Source: Corinectria fuckeliana (lineage: Eukaryota; Ascomycota; Sordariomycetes; Hypocreales; Nectriaceae). Taken from it: 64,000 bases of DNA. Positions 1 through 12,064 of the stretch are shown here, in pieces. Where the stretch lies: contig WPDH01000220.1 of NCBI GenBank assembly GCA_019137255.1, forward strand, positions 165,195 to 229,194, in the 5' to 3' direction. The notes beneath the pieces were generated by a model. That model had not been told where the DNA came from. It worked only from the letters and a program-made list of their open reading frames with translations, and made no database searches. Position 1 is the first letter of the stretch, and every line of letters begins with the position of its first letter. A program made the translations under genes and the position numbers.

Positions 1-1150
1 ATTACTGATCGGGAAACAGTCGCGTTCCGCAGTCTAGGCGGAGGGGCAAGCGGGTGATCCGCTTCGGACCGAGTGGGGAAGTCAAATCTCCAATCTCCCC
101 GGATCTCACCAGATCTCTCTCATCTCATCTTTTCTGTGCCCAACGAACTGGGCTCGTTGCCCTCAATTTGGCATGGGTAAGAAAGGACCGAGTCCCGGCA
201 ATAGTCGGCCGTAGCCTTCCCCACCTATTCACCGGGCCTAGTCCAACGCGAAGCGAGGCGGTGTTCCCTTCAAGAAGGATAAACCACGCGGCAGTGAGCT
301 GCTTGCCTGCCGTTTCCGACGGCCGGCGTTCCGAGCATGCCTGTATGCCCAATCATTTGACTCCCTTTGGTCCTCGGCAAACAAAGGCAGGAGAATGCCG
401 GCAAAAATGGCCGAGTTGCAAAGTTCCAGGACCGTGATGACGCCGCCTTTCCAGGATTTACGTGCCGCTGATTTGCTCCAACGGCCCTTAGAGTGTCAGC
501 ATGCAGCATGCCCATCTTATTCCCGAGTCCAGGAGCTGGAAAGCTCATCTTGAGCTCATTTGTGGGCCAGCCCGGATGAGAGTTGAGAGGGGGAATCAGA
601 TGATGAGCTCATGCCTGTCAATCTGCCAAGGCCAACTTTGATGCTCAGTCTTTCATCTGCCTCCAAAGTAACATGAAGATTCGGTTGTTTACCTAGGTGT
701 ACAAACCATTATGCTCATTTTTTGCACCTTCAACGACACCCTCTCAAAGATGAAGACGTCGAATCTCCTCAAGGTCCATTTTTGATATCACCTTTTTTCC
801 TATGTGCTACCCACTGATCTTCACCAACCCGCAGTAGCGCCGGACATCGCTTTCCTCAAGCAATTCGTGCGTCTCATTGTCTTTCGGGTTCACGTGGGAA
901 GAAGGCGGATCCTCCCTCAAGGGACCATTATTCCCGTCGAGATCCCGCTGCGGTGGTAATCTCCCGCTCGTCTTGCCTTATAACCCGGGGCTGTGCCAGT
1001 AGCTCTTGATGAATCCCTAGCCCATTCCTATGCTGTCTTCATGCCGAAGCCAGATCGCCAGGTAAACAGGACAGCATATCTGGCCAACTCAGGGTTTCTT
1101 TATAGGATTCCCCTCGGTCGTGTCATTCAACCAACATACAGAGGACGGAA
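1..1150. other. Intergenic region upstream of MFS gene
   Basis: No gene could be supported here. Short open frames on both strands have neither family features nor usable splice structure. The last few hundred bases should contain the promoter and 5' leader of the MFS gene that starts at 1151. Confidence 0.5.
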
Positions 1151-3019
1151 ATGTCTTCACACAAGGCGTCGCGCTGGGACGGGGACACTCCAGTGCTCGA
1201 GCAGGGCGAGCTGGAAATCAGTAATGGCAACACCCTGGCACCGAAAACTACGGAAAAGAACATTTCTGATAATGATTCGATTTCATATCTCTATCTCTCC
1301 TTCACGAGCAACTTGCCATCGCCACCAACAGTCCTGGAGGCCGGCCTGCCCGAGAACGAGCAACTACCTCCCTGTCCAGACTTGAGACCATACACCTCAC
1401 CCCTGACATGGGCTCTGGCCCGAAAGACTGTTCTGCTTGTGCTATCCTGCATCGCAACATTCCTTACAGCATATACCGCTGGAGCTTACTCGCCTCCGTC
1501 TGCGTTGATGGCAAAGGATCTCGGCACGACTCACCTTGCGTCGCTTGTCGGCATCACAACGTTCTGCCTGGGCTTCGCCATCGCTCCCATGGCTCTGGCC
1601 CCTATATCTGAGATCTGGGGGCGGTATCCTGTCTTCGTCCTCGCTGGCGTCATCTATGTCTTGTTCCAAGCCGTTTGCCCTCTGATGACTAACCTGGCTG
1701 GCATGCTGGTTGCGCGTTTCTTGGTTGGAGTCGGTGGTTCAGTCTTTAGCTCTGTTGTCGGCGGAGTTATCGCTGATCTGTGGGACAAAGAGGAGAGGAA
1801 CACGCCCATGGCTTTGTTCAGCGGTGCCGTGCTCGCAGGAACTGGAGCAGGGCCGCTTGTTTCGGCTGTCTTCGTTGACCGCATGAGCAATCCAACTCAG
1901 GCATGGAAGTGGCCTTTCTGGCACCAAGTCATCTTGGATGGCGTCCTTTTGGTAGCCATTGTCTTCCTGTTCCGTGAGAGTCGAGCATCAGTGCTGTTGT
2001 CGAGGAAGGCCAAGAAGTTGAATCAATGGTATGAACAGCTGGAGAACATGGGCGCCTACGGAGTCTGGGTCACGGAAGTCGAGGAGGAGACGAGTGCAGA
2101 ATCGTCTTCGTCAACACTAAAGACCCTCCAAGTTGACCCTGTGGAATACCGCTCCGGTCAGGGACAGAAGCCACAGCGCCGCTTGCGACGTGTCAGATGG
2201 GTTGTCCAAGCAGATGAACAGCGAGCGTCCTTGACCAAGATGATGTCAACCTCTGTCCAACGCCCCTTTTACCTGCTCTTTACTGAACCCGTCGTTTTCT
2301 GCTTCTCGATCTGGGCGGCTTTCTCGTGGGGAGTCCTCTACTTGTCCTTCGCTGTTGTTCCTTACCTCTACTCCGACAACCTCGACATGTCTAGCCGTGT
2401 CTACACTGCCATGATGGCATCGGCTGTCGTCGCGACGGTCGTGGGCATCTTGCAGGAGAACTTGATGAAACATCCCCAATGGCGGAAGCAAGAAGAGGAG
2501 GACAAGCCTCAGTCTGGATCTAGATTCTGGGCTTTCATGAGGAAGAACTTCCCAGCTGAAGCACCAGAGGCAAGACTGTACTTTGCTTGCATCACAGCGC
2601 TGTTCCTCCCTGCCGGGCTGTTTGGTGCGTTTCTGAGCCCAGCTAGCTCGAGCCATTACGCACAAGCCATCGGGATCGGGTTCGCCAACTGGGGTATTTA
2701 CTCAGTGTATCTCGCAACCTTCAACTATCTTGCAGACACATATCACATGTACGCCTCGTCAGCACTCGCCGCGCAAAGCTTCTGCCGCAACGTGCTAGGC
2801 GGCTCGTTCCCCATCATTACAGGAATCATGTTTGATAATCTTGGTCTGAGAAACGCCGGGTGCCTGCTTGGTGGAATTGCTAGCGGGTTGACGATTATTC
2901 CTTGGGTTCTGGTGTTTTTCGGAGAGAAGATTCGGTCCAGGAGCAAATTCGCTATTGTGAGCACTTCAAATCCCCTGAGTTGTACACTCGGAATAACAGT
3001 GCGACAGTCTTTACAATAA
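1151..3019 (+). CDS. MFS drug/polyamine:H+ antiporter (DHA1 type)
   Basis: A single open frame encodes 622 residues. A hydrophilic N-terminus of about 85 residues is followed by two bundles of hydrophobic segments separated by a charged central loop (about residues 280-350), the layout of a 12-helix MFS transporter. The motif-A-like loop SEIWGRYP lies near residue 153, between helices 2 and 3, as in fungal DHA1 drug and polyamine exporters (Tpo/Flr1-like). By family it should export toxic compounds or polyamines across the plasma membrane in exchange for protons; the substrate cannot be read from sequence. The ATG at 1151 has an A-rich context and is the first that fits. Near the 3' end a GTGAGC donor at 2957 and an acceptor ending at 3007, with a GAATAAC branch site between, would remove 51 in-frame bases and give the C-terminus KFAISLQ instead of the longer tail, so the C-terminus is uncertain. 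Confidence 0.88.
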   Translation: MSSHKASRWDGDTPVLEQGELEISNGNTLAPKTTEKNISDNDSISYLYLSFTSNLPSPPTVLEAGLPENEQLPPCPDLRPYTSPLTWALARKTVLLVLSCIATFLTAYTAGAYSPPSALMAKDLGTTHLASLVGITTFCLGFAIAPMALAPISEIWGRYPVFVLAGVIYVLFQAVCPLMTNLAGMLVARFLVGVGGSVFSSVVGGVIADLWDKEERNTPMALFSGAVLAGTGAGPLVSAVFVDRMSNPTQAWKWPFWHQVILDGVLLVAIVFLFRESRASVLLSRKAKKLNQWYEQLENMGAYGVWVTEVEEETSAESSSSTLKTLQVDPVEYRSGQGQKPQRRLRRVRWVVQADEQRASLTKMMSTSVQRPFYLLFTEPVVFCFSIWAAFSWGVLYLSFAVVPYLYSDNLDMSSRVYTAMMASAVVATVVGILQENLMKHPQWRKQEEEDKPQSGSRFWAFMRKNFPAEAPEARLYFACITALFLPAGLFGAFLSPASSSHYAQAIGIGFANWGIYSVYLATFNYLADTYHMYASSALAAQSFCRNVLGGSFPIITGIMFDNLGLRNAGCLLGGIASGLTIIPWVLVFFGEKIRSRSKFAIVSTSNPLSCTLGITVRQSLQ

Positions 3020-3537
3020 TCACCGATGCCCGAGCCGATATATCAAGATCTCGTCTCAGATTTTCCTCAGACTGATCCAAGAATCTAGCAAGGCGAGAGG
3101 GAAGAATAGACGAGTCGAGAATACGAGACGAGAATTATGAGTTACGAACGGTACATGAGGCTATTCACAACGGAAGCAGGAGTTGCTTCTGGGATATTAA
3201 TGCATCTGAGGAGTTTCATAGGGTTAGGCAGGCGCCTACAGATTTATGCAAGGGTTCTTACAACGCCCCAATATTATAGCGCAATGCTCTAGAGAATGAT
3301 TATTTACACGACCAAAGGACCAATAGCGCGATCTTGCGACACGACACAACTCTAGCTTCGACAGGTGGTTTAGCCATACTGTTCAGGCTTTGTGCGAGTC
3401 TGTCATTATGAGCGTTACAAAGACAGCTAGGTTGCACACCTATATGGAGATTTCGCTGTGCGAATAGCAGCGCCAATACGATGCGAGAAGTCTCCCTGTG
3501 CCTGAATACTTCGACAGGCAAGACAAGCTTTCCCGCA
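3020..3537. other. Convergent intergenic region
   Basis: This lies between the 3' ends of the MFS gene (+) and the next gene (-). No coding or RNA feature is visible; it presumably holds both 3' UTRs and polyadenylation signals. Confidence 0.5.
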
Positions 3538-5267
3538 CTACAATGTGGAGGACATTTCCTTGCTCAAGGTTCGCTTCTTCTTTGCCTTTGCCTTTCCATA
3601 CACATCTAACAGTCGCATCAGCCTCTTCTTGTCAGAGCCGGCCACCTCGATCACAGCATTTGCTTCGCTTGTTTCGACCTGAACCTGGAACTTCACGCTG
3701 GACTCCAAGGCTCGGCTCTTCAGCGTCTGCAGCGCGCCAACAACCGGTGGCAGAGAGGGCCCCCCGCGGACATCAAGGACCGGCGGGGGCAGTTGCATGC
3801 ATCCTTCCCAAGCTGCCAGCGCGACGTTGGAGTCCGCAATCTGCGATGCTTCGTGGTCGTCCAGCGTGAGATATCCGTCTCCCAGATCGATGCAGGATTT
3901 CTGGCCGCTGAGCCGTGGCCAGATTGTCGACGGCGCTACGCGGTAAGAATGCCGCTCGGGGTTGGTCCGCGCGGAGGGAAACATGGTCTCTATGAAGCGG
4001 TGTGCGTATGAGGCGCTGAAGCCGCAGATGCGGAGGGAGTTGATGCGGTCGCGGAGGCGTAAGAGGTGGTTGCACATGACGAGATAGGAGTCGGGGCAGT
4101 AGTCGGCTTGGTGGTCCAGCAAGTAAGGGCCTGCTCGGTTCTTCGTGTCGGTCTGCTTCGGGTCCGGAGTGTCGATGCCTTCATTCTCTTCCGGACAAGC
4201 ATCCAAAGGATCATCTGGGTGAAAGTATCGAAGTGGCGGTTGGGGAACTGGGGAATTGCTCAGTGCCCTGACCAAACCAGGCGACGGCTCTCTTGTCCCT
4301 TCGATGGGCGAGGTTGGCTCTGATCTCTGGCTTAGGCGACTGTAGTTGCTCGCCTCGCTCGATCGCCCGGTAATGGACCTCGTAGACTGGACGTGATATC
4401 GTCGGCCGTAGAATCGGCGGCACAGAAGGACCAAACTGTCCAGCGGCCGCGATGTATCTCGCCGCAGCTGGGATTCGACAAACTTCTGTAGTAAGGCTTC
4501 GACGTGCTCTACACCCGGCAGCAAGCCGACGACTTCTGACCCAGGACCACAGCCGAGGCGCGTCATGTCGACTTCGACAGCTACCTTTTGGGCGTATCTT
4601 CCGTAACTATTCAACCACGTCGTAGCAAGCGGGCTGACTCGGGGGCCCACGTAGGGGGAAAATGTGACATGGAGCGTGACATCGACAAGAAACGCAATAA
4701 GAAAATCTGCACGGAAAGCAAACGAAACTTCAAAGTAAGGACAAAGAGGGAGGAGGGCCGTGGTCGGAGACTGGAAGTCATCGCTGCGCCAGCAATCCCG
4801 GTCGAAGGAGTTTCGGTTTAAGCGGACGGGCTTCTCGCCGCGATGCGGTGCGAAGACGAGCCGGCAGATCCGGAGGCGAATGCTATCGGGAAGCTGAAAA
4901 TAGGAACATTTCGGTCTTTCGCGGCCGCGATGCTTGAAAAACTGGCTGAGAGCGTCTCGGAACTTGGCATCTCTGTCGACCGAGTAGCGACCTTCGGCGT
5001 GTTTATGGTAGACTGCGTCGAATGTCCGGTCCCACGGAGGAAGGCCTTGTCGATGAGGACTTGTTCCGGTATTGTTGAGCAGAATAGGCGGATTCTGGTC
5101 GAGAGCCTGGTGTACGGTCTCGGGGAACGGCGATGAGAGCGAGCGTTGGAAGGCGGAGTTGCTTCGAGGTTGACCCTTTGCTGCTGGCACCGCTTTATAT
5201 CTCGTTAGCCAAGATGCAACGAGAAGCTGAGGTAAGAGCTAGGCTTGGAATATGGCTTCTTACTCAT
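3538..5267 (-). CDS. Hypothetical protein with F-box-like leucine-rich segment
   Basis: The model is complement(3538..5183, 5264..5267), 549 residues. The large frame has no usable ATG near its 5' end. A start at 5267 followed by only four coding bases (ATGA) joins a GTAAGA donor; an 80-bp intron with a CTAAC branch site ends at CCAG, giving the N-terminus MTAKGQ. A second AG three bases downstream would give MTKGQ (a NAGNAG acceptor). Around residue 100 the stretch PDSIRLRICRLVF resembles the start of the F-box-like domain seen in many uncharacterised Sordariomycete proteins. The C-terminus is rich in Lys and Arg. No catalytic motif, signal peptide or membrane helix was seen. I do not recognise a specific family. 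A role in substrate recognition or in scaffolding is possible but only a guess. Confidence 0.65.
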
Positions 5268-6022
5268 TTTTTTCTCTTGGACGACAGGTTCTGCAGTTTC
5301 CGCCGTGGCGGTATCGCGTTGTTTTGGGCAGTCCTGGTGATGGCTCCGATGGAGGTGAAGGAGACAAGCAGAAATGATGCAAACGCGACAGTGAATCATC
5401 GTTGGCGATGAGTGCTTTGCAATCACTCCTTTTCTTTTTATACACTCTGGTAGCAGAAATTCTCGGTTTGTTTGCCCCATCTCCGTCTTTGCTAATGCTT
5501 TTCCCGCCTATTCGTGTGACTATTGAAAACGCATACATTTGAGGGTCTTCAACTCATCGACACGATTGTCACTTAGCAACAGTATATTAATGTAGCATAT
5601 ATCTATATTACGTTCATTCTCTGTGATCTGGCATCTCACTTGTGCTATGTACTTGCAAGGCGACACATCACTTCACCCAGAGTCGCTGTGACTTGTCTCA
5701 GAAAGAGGCGAAGAAATTCCCTTATATTTTGTGGGTATCACTGAGACGATTGGTATTTGCAGAGATATAGACCACCACACTCGGGCTGCTAAGAGTGTGA
5801 GGCTAGCTTGGATATATATAATTCAAGGACCCGACTGCTGCCATTCTAGGTAGTGGCGCCACAATGAGCCACCTGAAGGGCCATCATCCTGTCCTTCTCT
5901 TCTTATCCGCCGTTCTTAACGTGGCGAGTCTCGTTGGACCCGCAGTCGTTCATCGGTCGGCGAGACGGGGCGTGGCTGCTGTGGTGTGTTCTTTTTTCGG
6001 TGTTTCTGAGACCCGGTTTTGT
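5268..6022. other. Intergenic region
   Basis: This holds the 5' side of the minus-strand gene starting at 5267 and the 3' side of the PBDC1-like gene. No convincing coding sequence is visible. Several short open frames lack family features. Confidence 0.5.
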
Positions 6023-6763
6023 TTACTTGGCCTTGGCTTTCTCAGCCTGAGCCTGCTCGTAGATCCAGTCATTCAAGCCGTTACGGTTTCTGCGGTGAAG
6101 CCATTAGTATCATGTGGATCCAAGCCCATGTAGGATGAAGTGGTACTTACCGGGCAATCTCAACAGCGTAGAATTGCATGCGCGGCACTACAGAAGTTGT
6201 CAGCGGGTTCGACGAGTAATGTAGCTTGGCAGTGCTTATCACATACCGAAAATAGTCGTGTCCTCCTCGTACTCGGCCTTGGCGCTGTTGCGAACCATGG
6301 TGCCGAAGTTATAGTCGTCGACCTTCTTCTCGTATGCCATCATAAACTTGCGCCACCTCTCCTTGCCAGTCTTGCTCTTCATCTCGTCCTCGTTGATGGT
6401 GGCAGCGGCGTTAAAGTCGGGGAATTCGGCCTTGAGGTGCTCGTAGATGTCGTCGTCGATCTTGGTCAGGCGAAGGGACGAGCCCTTGACTCTCTCGAGG
6501 ATGGACCAGTAGGTCTGCATGTGCTGGACGACTAGGGATTGAAGGTTAGCGGGGAGGGTTTTGGGGGTGATTTTCGGTATTGGGACGCGTACCCTTGACA
6601 GCAAATTGCTTCTCGATCTGCAAAAAAACTTTCGTCAGCCAATTGTCTTGGTAACTTTGGGCATGCAAGGACGTGGGTAGCTCACATCTTCGTTGTTGTC
6701 GGCACTCTCGGCGTCAAAGTTCTTGGGGATAGGCCCGCCGGACATGCTGTCGAGGGGATCCAT
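6023..6763 (-). CDS. PBDC1/Ypl225w-family eEF1A chaperone
   Basis: Five exons were rebuilt: complement(6023..6089, 6151..6187, 6247..6531, 6593..6617, 6686..6763), giving 163 residues. Every junction has GT-AG ends and keeps frame. The N-terminus starts MDPLDSMSGG. The conserved core runs through VVQHMQTYWSILERVKGS, DEMKSKTGKERWRKFMMAYE and DYNFGTMVRN, and the protein ends in an acidic/basic Lys-Ala tail after NGLNDWIYEQ. This is the PBDC1 (DUF757) family, about 150-200 residues in other eukaryotes. The yeast member Ypl225w (Chp1) is reported to be a ribosome-associated chaperone for newly made translation elongation factor eEF1A, so a cytosolic protein-synthesis role is expected. It is divergent from the ABC transporter gene across a region of about 850 bp. 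Confidence 0.9.
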
Positions 6764-7608
6764 ATTGTATATGTGATGTAGTTGCTTGTACTTGGTCGAG
6801 TCTAACTGTAAAGTCTTGTCTTGTTGGTGTTGTTGGCGTAGGCAAAACCTTGAACGTGGGGCAGTTGTTTAGTTGGGCGTGTGCATCAACCGGATGGAGG
6901 GGCAGTGGAAAAGTGGGAGGGATGATATCAGCGCACAGTGCTTGCGCCTGAGGGCACTGTGTCTCCGCACTGGGGCCCTGGTGCCTGCTCGAAGCGGGTG
7001 GATGCCTCAAGCACCCACTAACACATTCAAGTTCCAACCACAACTGTCAGTACAGCGCCAACAACTGAGAATGGCCTTCGAGCCGCAAGACACGTTTCGT
7101 GCTACGGCGCTATTCAAACCGAACCCGAGTCATCGGATCTGTCCTAAACTCCGGTCCCTGGCTCCAACTCGGCTCAATTTGCCACAATCCCCCACTTGTG
7201 CGTGCATCGACATGAAGAGCTCAACAACCTCCGGACGCACGGGATCGACGGACTCCGAGATCTGAATCGCTCTTGGTTGAAGGCGACGGAGTTAACCTGA
7301 TAAAAACTTCTGATTGGTCGTGTCGTGGCGTTTTTGCCCGTTGGAGCTCCAAATTCGAGAACAATATGAAGCCTCCAAAGAACAATGGGCTTCGCAGCCG
7401 TCTGTGCCTCTTAGGACGTCACTTTGGGGCCACCACCACCATCCGCCAGGTGATATTGTTCTTTGTCCGACGTTTAGTTGGGAGAGCAGCCATCATGTGT
7501 CGGAAATGCCTCTTAATTTTCCTCATTGCCCTCGTCTGTGATGCGCAGTCTTTTCCCTCTTGTCAGATTGCTTTACATGCCATCTCCACCGCGTCTTAAA
7601 CAGACAAA
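6764..7608. promoter_or_regulatory. Divergent intergenic region, PBDC1-like / ABC transporter
   Basis: This 845-bp stretch separates two divergently transcribed genes and must contain both promoters. Open frames inside it show no family features. A pyrimidine-rich tract (about 7546-7575) precedes the ABC transporter start at 7609. I could not identify individual factor sites with confidence. Confidence 0.5.
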
Positions 7609-10600
7609 ATGGACTCAACAACTCTTGATCGCCTCACTGGCCAAGACTCGGACTCAGCTTCGCAGAGCTACCAGCAAGCCGTAAAGTCATCTTGGCGACA
7701 GTTGTTCGTCTTCACCAAGCGGGCACATACCCTACCCCTGCTCGGCGCCCTGCTCGCGTCTACTGTCACGGCCGGTTTCAAGACTATCCTAGCTATTATT
7801 CTAGGAAAGGTTTTTGATATTATCGCCGGCTATGGAAATGGAACCCTTGATGGCCCTGAGGCCTTAGCCAGCATCTCCAAATGGTCTCTCATCCTGCTTG
7901 GCCTCGGGATTGGCTACTGGTTGGCCAACTCAGCATTCCTCGCTCTCTGGGTCATCTTTGGCGAGTTGCAAGCCGAGAGTGTTCGCCGCGATCTCTTTGA
8001 GAATCTCCTTTCCAGAGATATGGCCTGGTTTGACTCTCAATCCGAGGGCATCTCTAGTCTTCTTATCAGGATTCAGACGTGAGTGCCTCTGCAGTAATTC
8101 GTTTGGCTGGCCCTTCCTAACGCAGCACATGGACAGACAAACTAGAGAGTTACAGCTAGGAACCTCTCAAGTCCTCGGCCTGCTTATCTGCGATGTCATA
8201 ACCTCCTTTGCATCTCTCGGTATCGCCTTCTACTACTCGTGGAAACTTACTCTTGTGCTTCTTGCAATTCTCCCCGTCTCGGTCATCATCTTATCACTAG
8301 CCACCCGTCGCTTGGAACCCGCCATCCAAGACCAAAGACGTCATCTAGCCGTCGCCTCCAAGCATGCCGTTGCCTCCATGACCGCCATTGATCTCGTCAA
8401 GGTCTTCAATGGATACGATCAAGACGTGTGGCACTACTGCTCAGCTATGAAGGCCGCAGCGAAGCACTACCTCGTTCAGGCACGGTGCAACTCTATCCAA
8501 ATGGGATACATCAGCTTCAGTGGCATTGCTATGTTCGTAGTCGGCTTTTGGTACGGCGTGGTCCTAGTCAACGGCGGGCTCTCTCCTGGTCATGTCCTTG
8601 CGACCTTCTACGCAACTCTCGCCTCGTTCCAAGCCATCGAGGCACTTATGCCGCAATGGCTCGTCATAGCCAAAGGAATGTCAGCAGGCGGTTTCTTGTC
8701 TGCAATGGTGTCGAGCTCTAAACCGGGACGCGGTTCAAAACGAATAAGAGCCTCCCTGAGACCGGATGCATGCGTCGGTGACATTGAGCTGAGCAATGTA
8801 AGTAACCAAGCCCCACGTCTTAAGAACAGGACGCTTTCTAACATCCCCCAGGTGAGCTTTGCCTATCCTTCAAATCCAGACAGCAAGGTCCTGAATGAAT
8901 CTTCATTCTTCTTTCCCGCAGGTGACTTGACTTTCATTGTTGGAAGAAGCGGGTCTGGCAAAAGTACACTGGGAAACCTCATGGTCGGATTCTACGAACC
9001 CATGACTGGCGAGATCCAAATAGACCATCAACCCTTGCGCGCTTTAGACAAGCAGTGGCTCCGAGAAAACGTGACGTTGATCCAGCAATCCAGCATTCTA
9101 TTCAACGACACTTTGTTCTGGAACATTGCGTTCGGGCACATTCACCCCGAACACGCAACACAGTCCGAGGTGAGGGCTGCCTATGAAGCGGCACTGCTAC
9201 AATCCACACTCACGACACTCCCAGGCGGGCTCGATACAAACGTGGGCTCTGGCGGCTACAATTTGAGCGGTGGTCAGAAGCAAAGAGTGGCACTAGCACG
9301 AGCTCTAATCAGAGATCCCCCCGTACTCATTCTTGACGAGATCACCAGTGGCCTGGACCAAGTCAGCAGAGACCTGATAATGGAGGCGATTCGATCATGG
9401 AGACGCGGGAAGACTACCATCATCATCACTCATGATGTTTCCCAGATCGCAGACGGTGACTTTGTGTATGTCATGGACAACGCATCTCTGGTTGAGGAAG
9501 GCTTCAAGCGGGATCTGGCTCGCAAATCTACCGGAGCATTCGCTACACTTACGTCCAGCGCGCCAAGCGACTATTCGGACACGTCGATTGAGATCAACGT
9601 GATTTCTCCCGATAGCCCTGGTCCACGCTCTCCAATCACGATGCCTCCTCCAGCTAAGCAATCGCGTGTTTCCCGAGTCTTTGTGGAAGAGCTCGAGGGA
9701 CTCCAACGCAACTCTTTCCTTGGCCCCAGAGCCGGCATGTCGCAGCGGATTTCGTGGGGCGCGAATACCATTGCGGCGTTGAGAATGAGAGAAGAGCAGA
9801 TCTGGGACGCGGAGATCCCTCCAGAACGGCCCACGCCGGTGGCCAAAAGCCCATTACCGCTGCATGAAAGGGCCATGCTGCCACTCAAGCGATGCAGCGC
9901 CATGGACATCCAGGAGGAAAAACTGAGCGGGTCGACAGAGGAGACTGACTACTTTGTCGGAGAGACTGACCGCCGCAAAGACATGTCGAGTATAAGGCTT
10001 ACGCGGTATGACGGTGGCATGGACACAAACGGAGCTGAGAACGCAGCTGAGAAGACACTCACGGAGCCAGCAAGTGGTCCTGCGCAACACATCTCGCTGG
10101 TAGCCATTCTGAAGACCGTGTGGCCAGCTCTTGGGCCTCGTCACCGGCTCGTCCTCTTGTTTGGGATCCTCACCTGCATCGTCGGCGCCGGTGCAATTCC
10201 TACGTTTGCCTACTGCTTCGCACAACTACTTGGTGTAATGTGGTCTCCTGGTGACAAACTAGCCGAGGGCAAGAAATGGGCCCTCTACCTCTTTGTCGTT
10301 GCCGTTATTGACGGTGCCTGCACTGGCGGTGGCCGCTACCTGCTGGAAGTCGTCGGCCAGGCTTGGATCAACACCATCCGCGTTCAAGCCCTAAAGAAGA
10401 TCTTGCGGCAGCCCAAGCCGTGGTTTGACCGCTCTCAGAACTCGCCTGGTCGCATCAACGAGTGTCTAGATCGCAACGCGGAAGAGATGCGCAACCTCGT
10501 GGGCCGGTTCGTCCCCATTGTCATCGTCGTGACGGTCATGACTTCGGTAGCCGTCGTATGGGCTCTTGTCGTCTCCTGGAAACTCACCCTCGTTGCTCTA

Positions 10601-12064
10601 GCCGTGATGCCTGTGGTTATGGGCGCAGTCAAGGGCTTCTCCGTCATCAGCGGGAAGTGGGAGGTGAATTGCAACAAGGGCGCCGAGGATTCAAGCGCCA
10701 CCCTCACTGAGATCTTCCTCAATATCCGAGTTGTGAGGGCTCTCACCTTGGAGAGCTACTTCCGCGAGAAGTATACCAAGTCTGTCTCACATACCTTTCG
10801 GCTCGGACTGCGAAGGGCGGCCTTCACCAGCGGGCCCTATGGACTCTACCAGTCGCTCAACTACCCTCTAACGGCCCTAGTTTTCTACTACGGCACAGTT
10901 CTCCTCGCAAAGGAGAAGGAGATTACGGCTACAAACGTGGTGCAGGTCGTGAACCTTCTCCTGTTTAGCATAGGCACAGCCACCGGGTTCTTGAGTGCGA
11001 TACCACAAGTCACCATGGCTCAAGCTACAGCGGCACAGATGCTGGCGTATGCCAACTTGCCGCTGAAGTCGTCCTCTGGAACCAGCGGCACCCAGAGACC
11101 CGCCACACTTCTTCCGGTGCGATTGCACGAGCTCAGCTTCTCGTATAGAGCGGACGGAAAACGACCGGTGCTGCAAGGCGTGTCCTTTGAAGTTCACCCT
11201 GGAAGTTGCCTGACCGTCGTGGGTCGGTCCGGATGCGGCAAATCGACCGTCATGTCACTGCTGCTGGGTCTGTACTCTCCATCGGCACGCTCAATGCTCA
11301 GCACGGTTTCGCCATTGACGTTTGCTGGAGTTTCATACGCAGACATGGACATTGAGCATCTACGGTCCATGACAGCATATGTACCGCAGGCGCCGTTTCT
11401 CTTCCCCGCGACGGTTGCGGAGAACATCGCCTATGGCATTAGCGAGAGCTCACCGTTACGGCGCATCGACAACGTCGTCGCGGCCGCGCAAGCCGCGGGC
11501 CTGCACGAGTTCATCGTGTCGCTGCCCGAGGGGTACAACACGTTGGTGGGCGACGGCGGCCAGGCGCTCTCTGGGGGGCAATCCCAGCGGTTGAGCATCG
11601 CGCGGGCGCTCGCGCGACGGCCCGCGCTGCTGGTTCTCGACGAGCCGACGAGCGCTCTCGACGCGGAGAGCTCCGAGGCGATCCGGCAGACGTTGCAGGC
11701 GCTGGCGGAGCGGTCCAGGCAGCGGCGGGGAGGCATGGCGATTGTGGTCGTGACGCACAGCCGCGAGATGATGGCGATTGCGGACCGGATCGTGGTGCTC
11801 AAGGACGGAGCCAAGGTGGAAGAGGGGACGTACCACGGGCTGTTGCAGCAGAAGGGGCGGTGGTTCACAGAGCTGGTCGGCGGTGTGGTCGGCGGTGGCG
11901 GATGGATGGGCGATAAGGGTGTAGACAAAGAGTTGCAGGTGGTTCCTCTTATCAAGAGTCCGGTCCTGCCGCCGTCGAGGAGCGGAGGAAGGGGTGGGTT
12001 CGGAAGTGATGCCGGAGGCTTCGGGCCGGCATCCGGGGCTGGGTCCGTTGACTGGCGCATCTAA
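7609..12064 (+). CDS. Full-size ABC-B transporter, Ste6-like
   Basis: The model is join(7609..8078, 8137..8797, 8852..12064), 1447 residues. The order is membrane domain 1, nucleotide-binding domain (NBD) 1, linker, membrane domain 2, NBD 2. NBD1 has Walker A GRSGSGKST (near residue 408), signature LSGGQ (near 514) and Walker B VLILDEITSGLD (near 535). NBD2 has GRSGCGKST (near 1167), LSGGQ (near 1282) and LLVLDEPTSALD (near 1303). Both sites keep the catalytic Glu. The DEITSGLD form and the long Ser/Pro-rich linker fit fungal Ste6-type exporters, whose founder exports the lipidated a-type mating pheromone; a drug-export role cannot be excluded. The first intron (58 bp) shifts frame, so its removal is required. 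The second (54 bp, GTAAGT donor) is a multiple of three without a stop. The ATG sits in a good context (ACAAAATGG). Confidence 0.9.

Noticed and set aside
11431..12060. 209-codon minus-strand frame
   Set aside because: It is antisense to the second nucleotide-binding domain of the ABC transporter, in a GC-rich region; a by-product of codon use.
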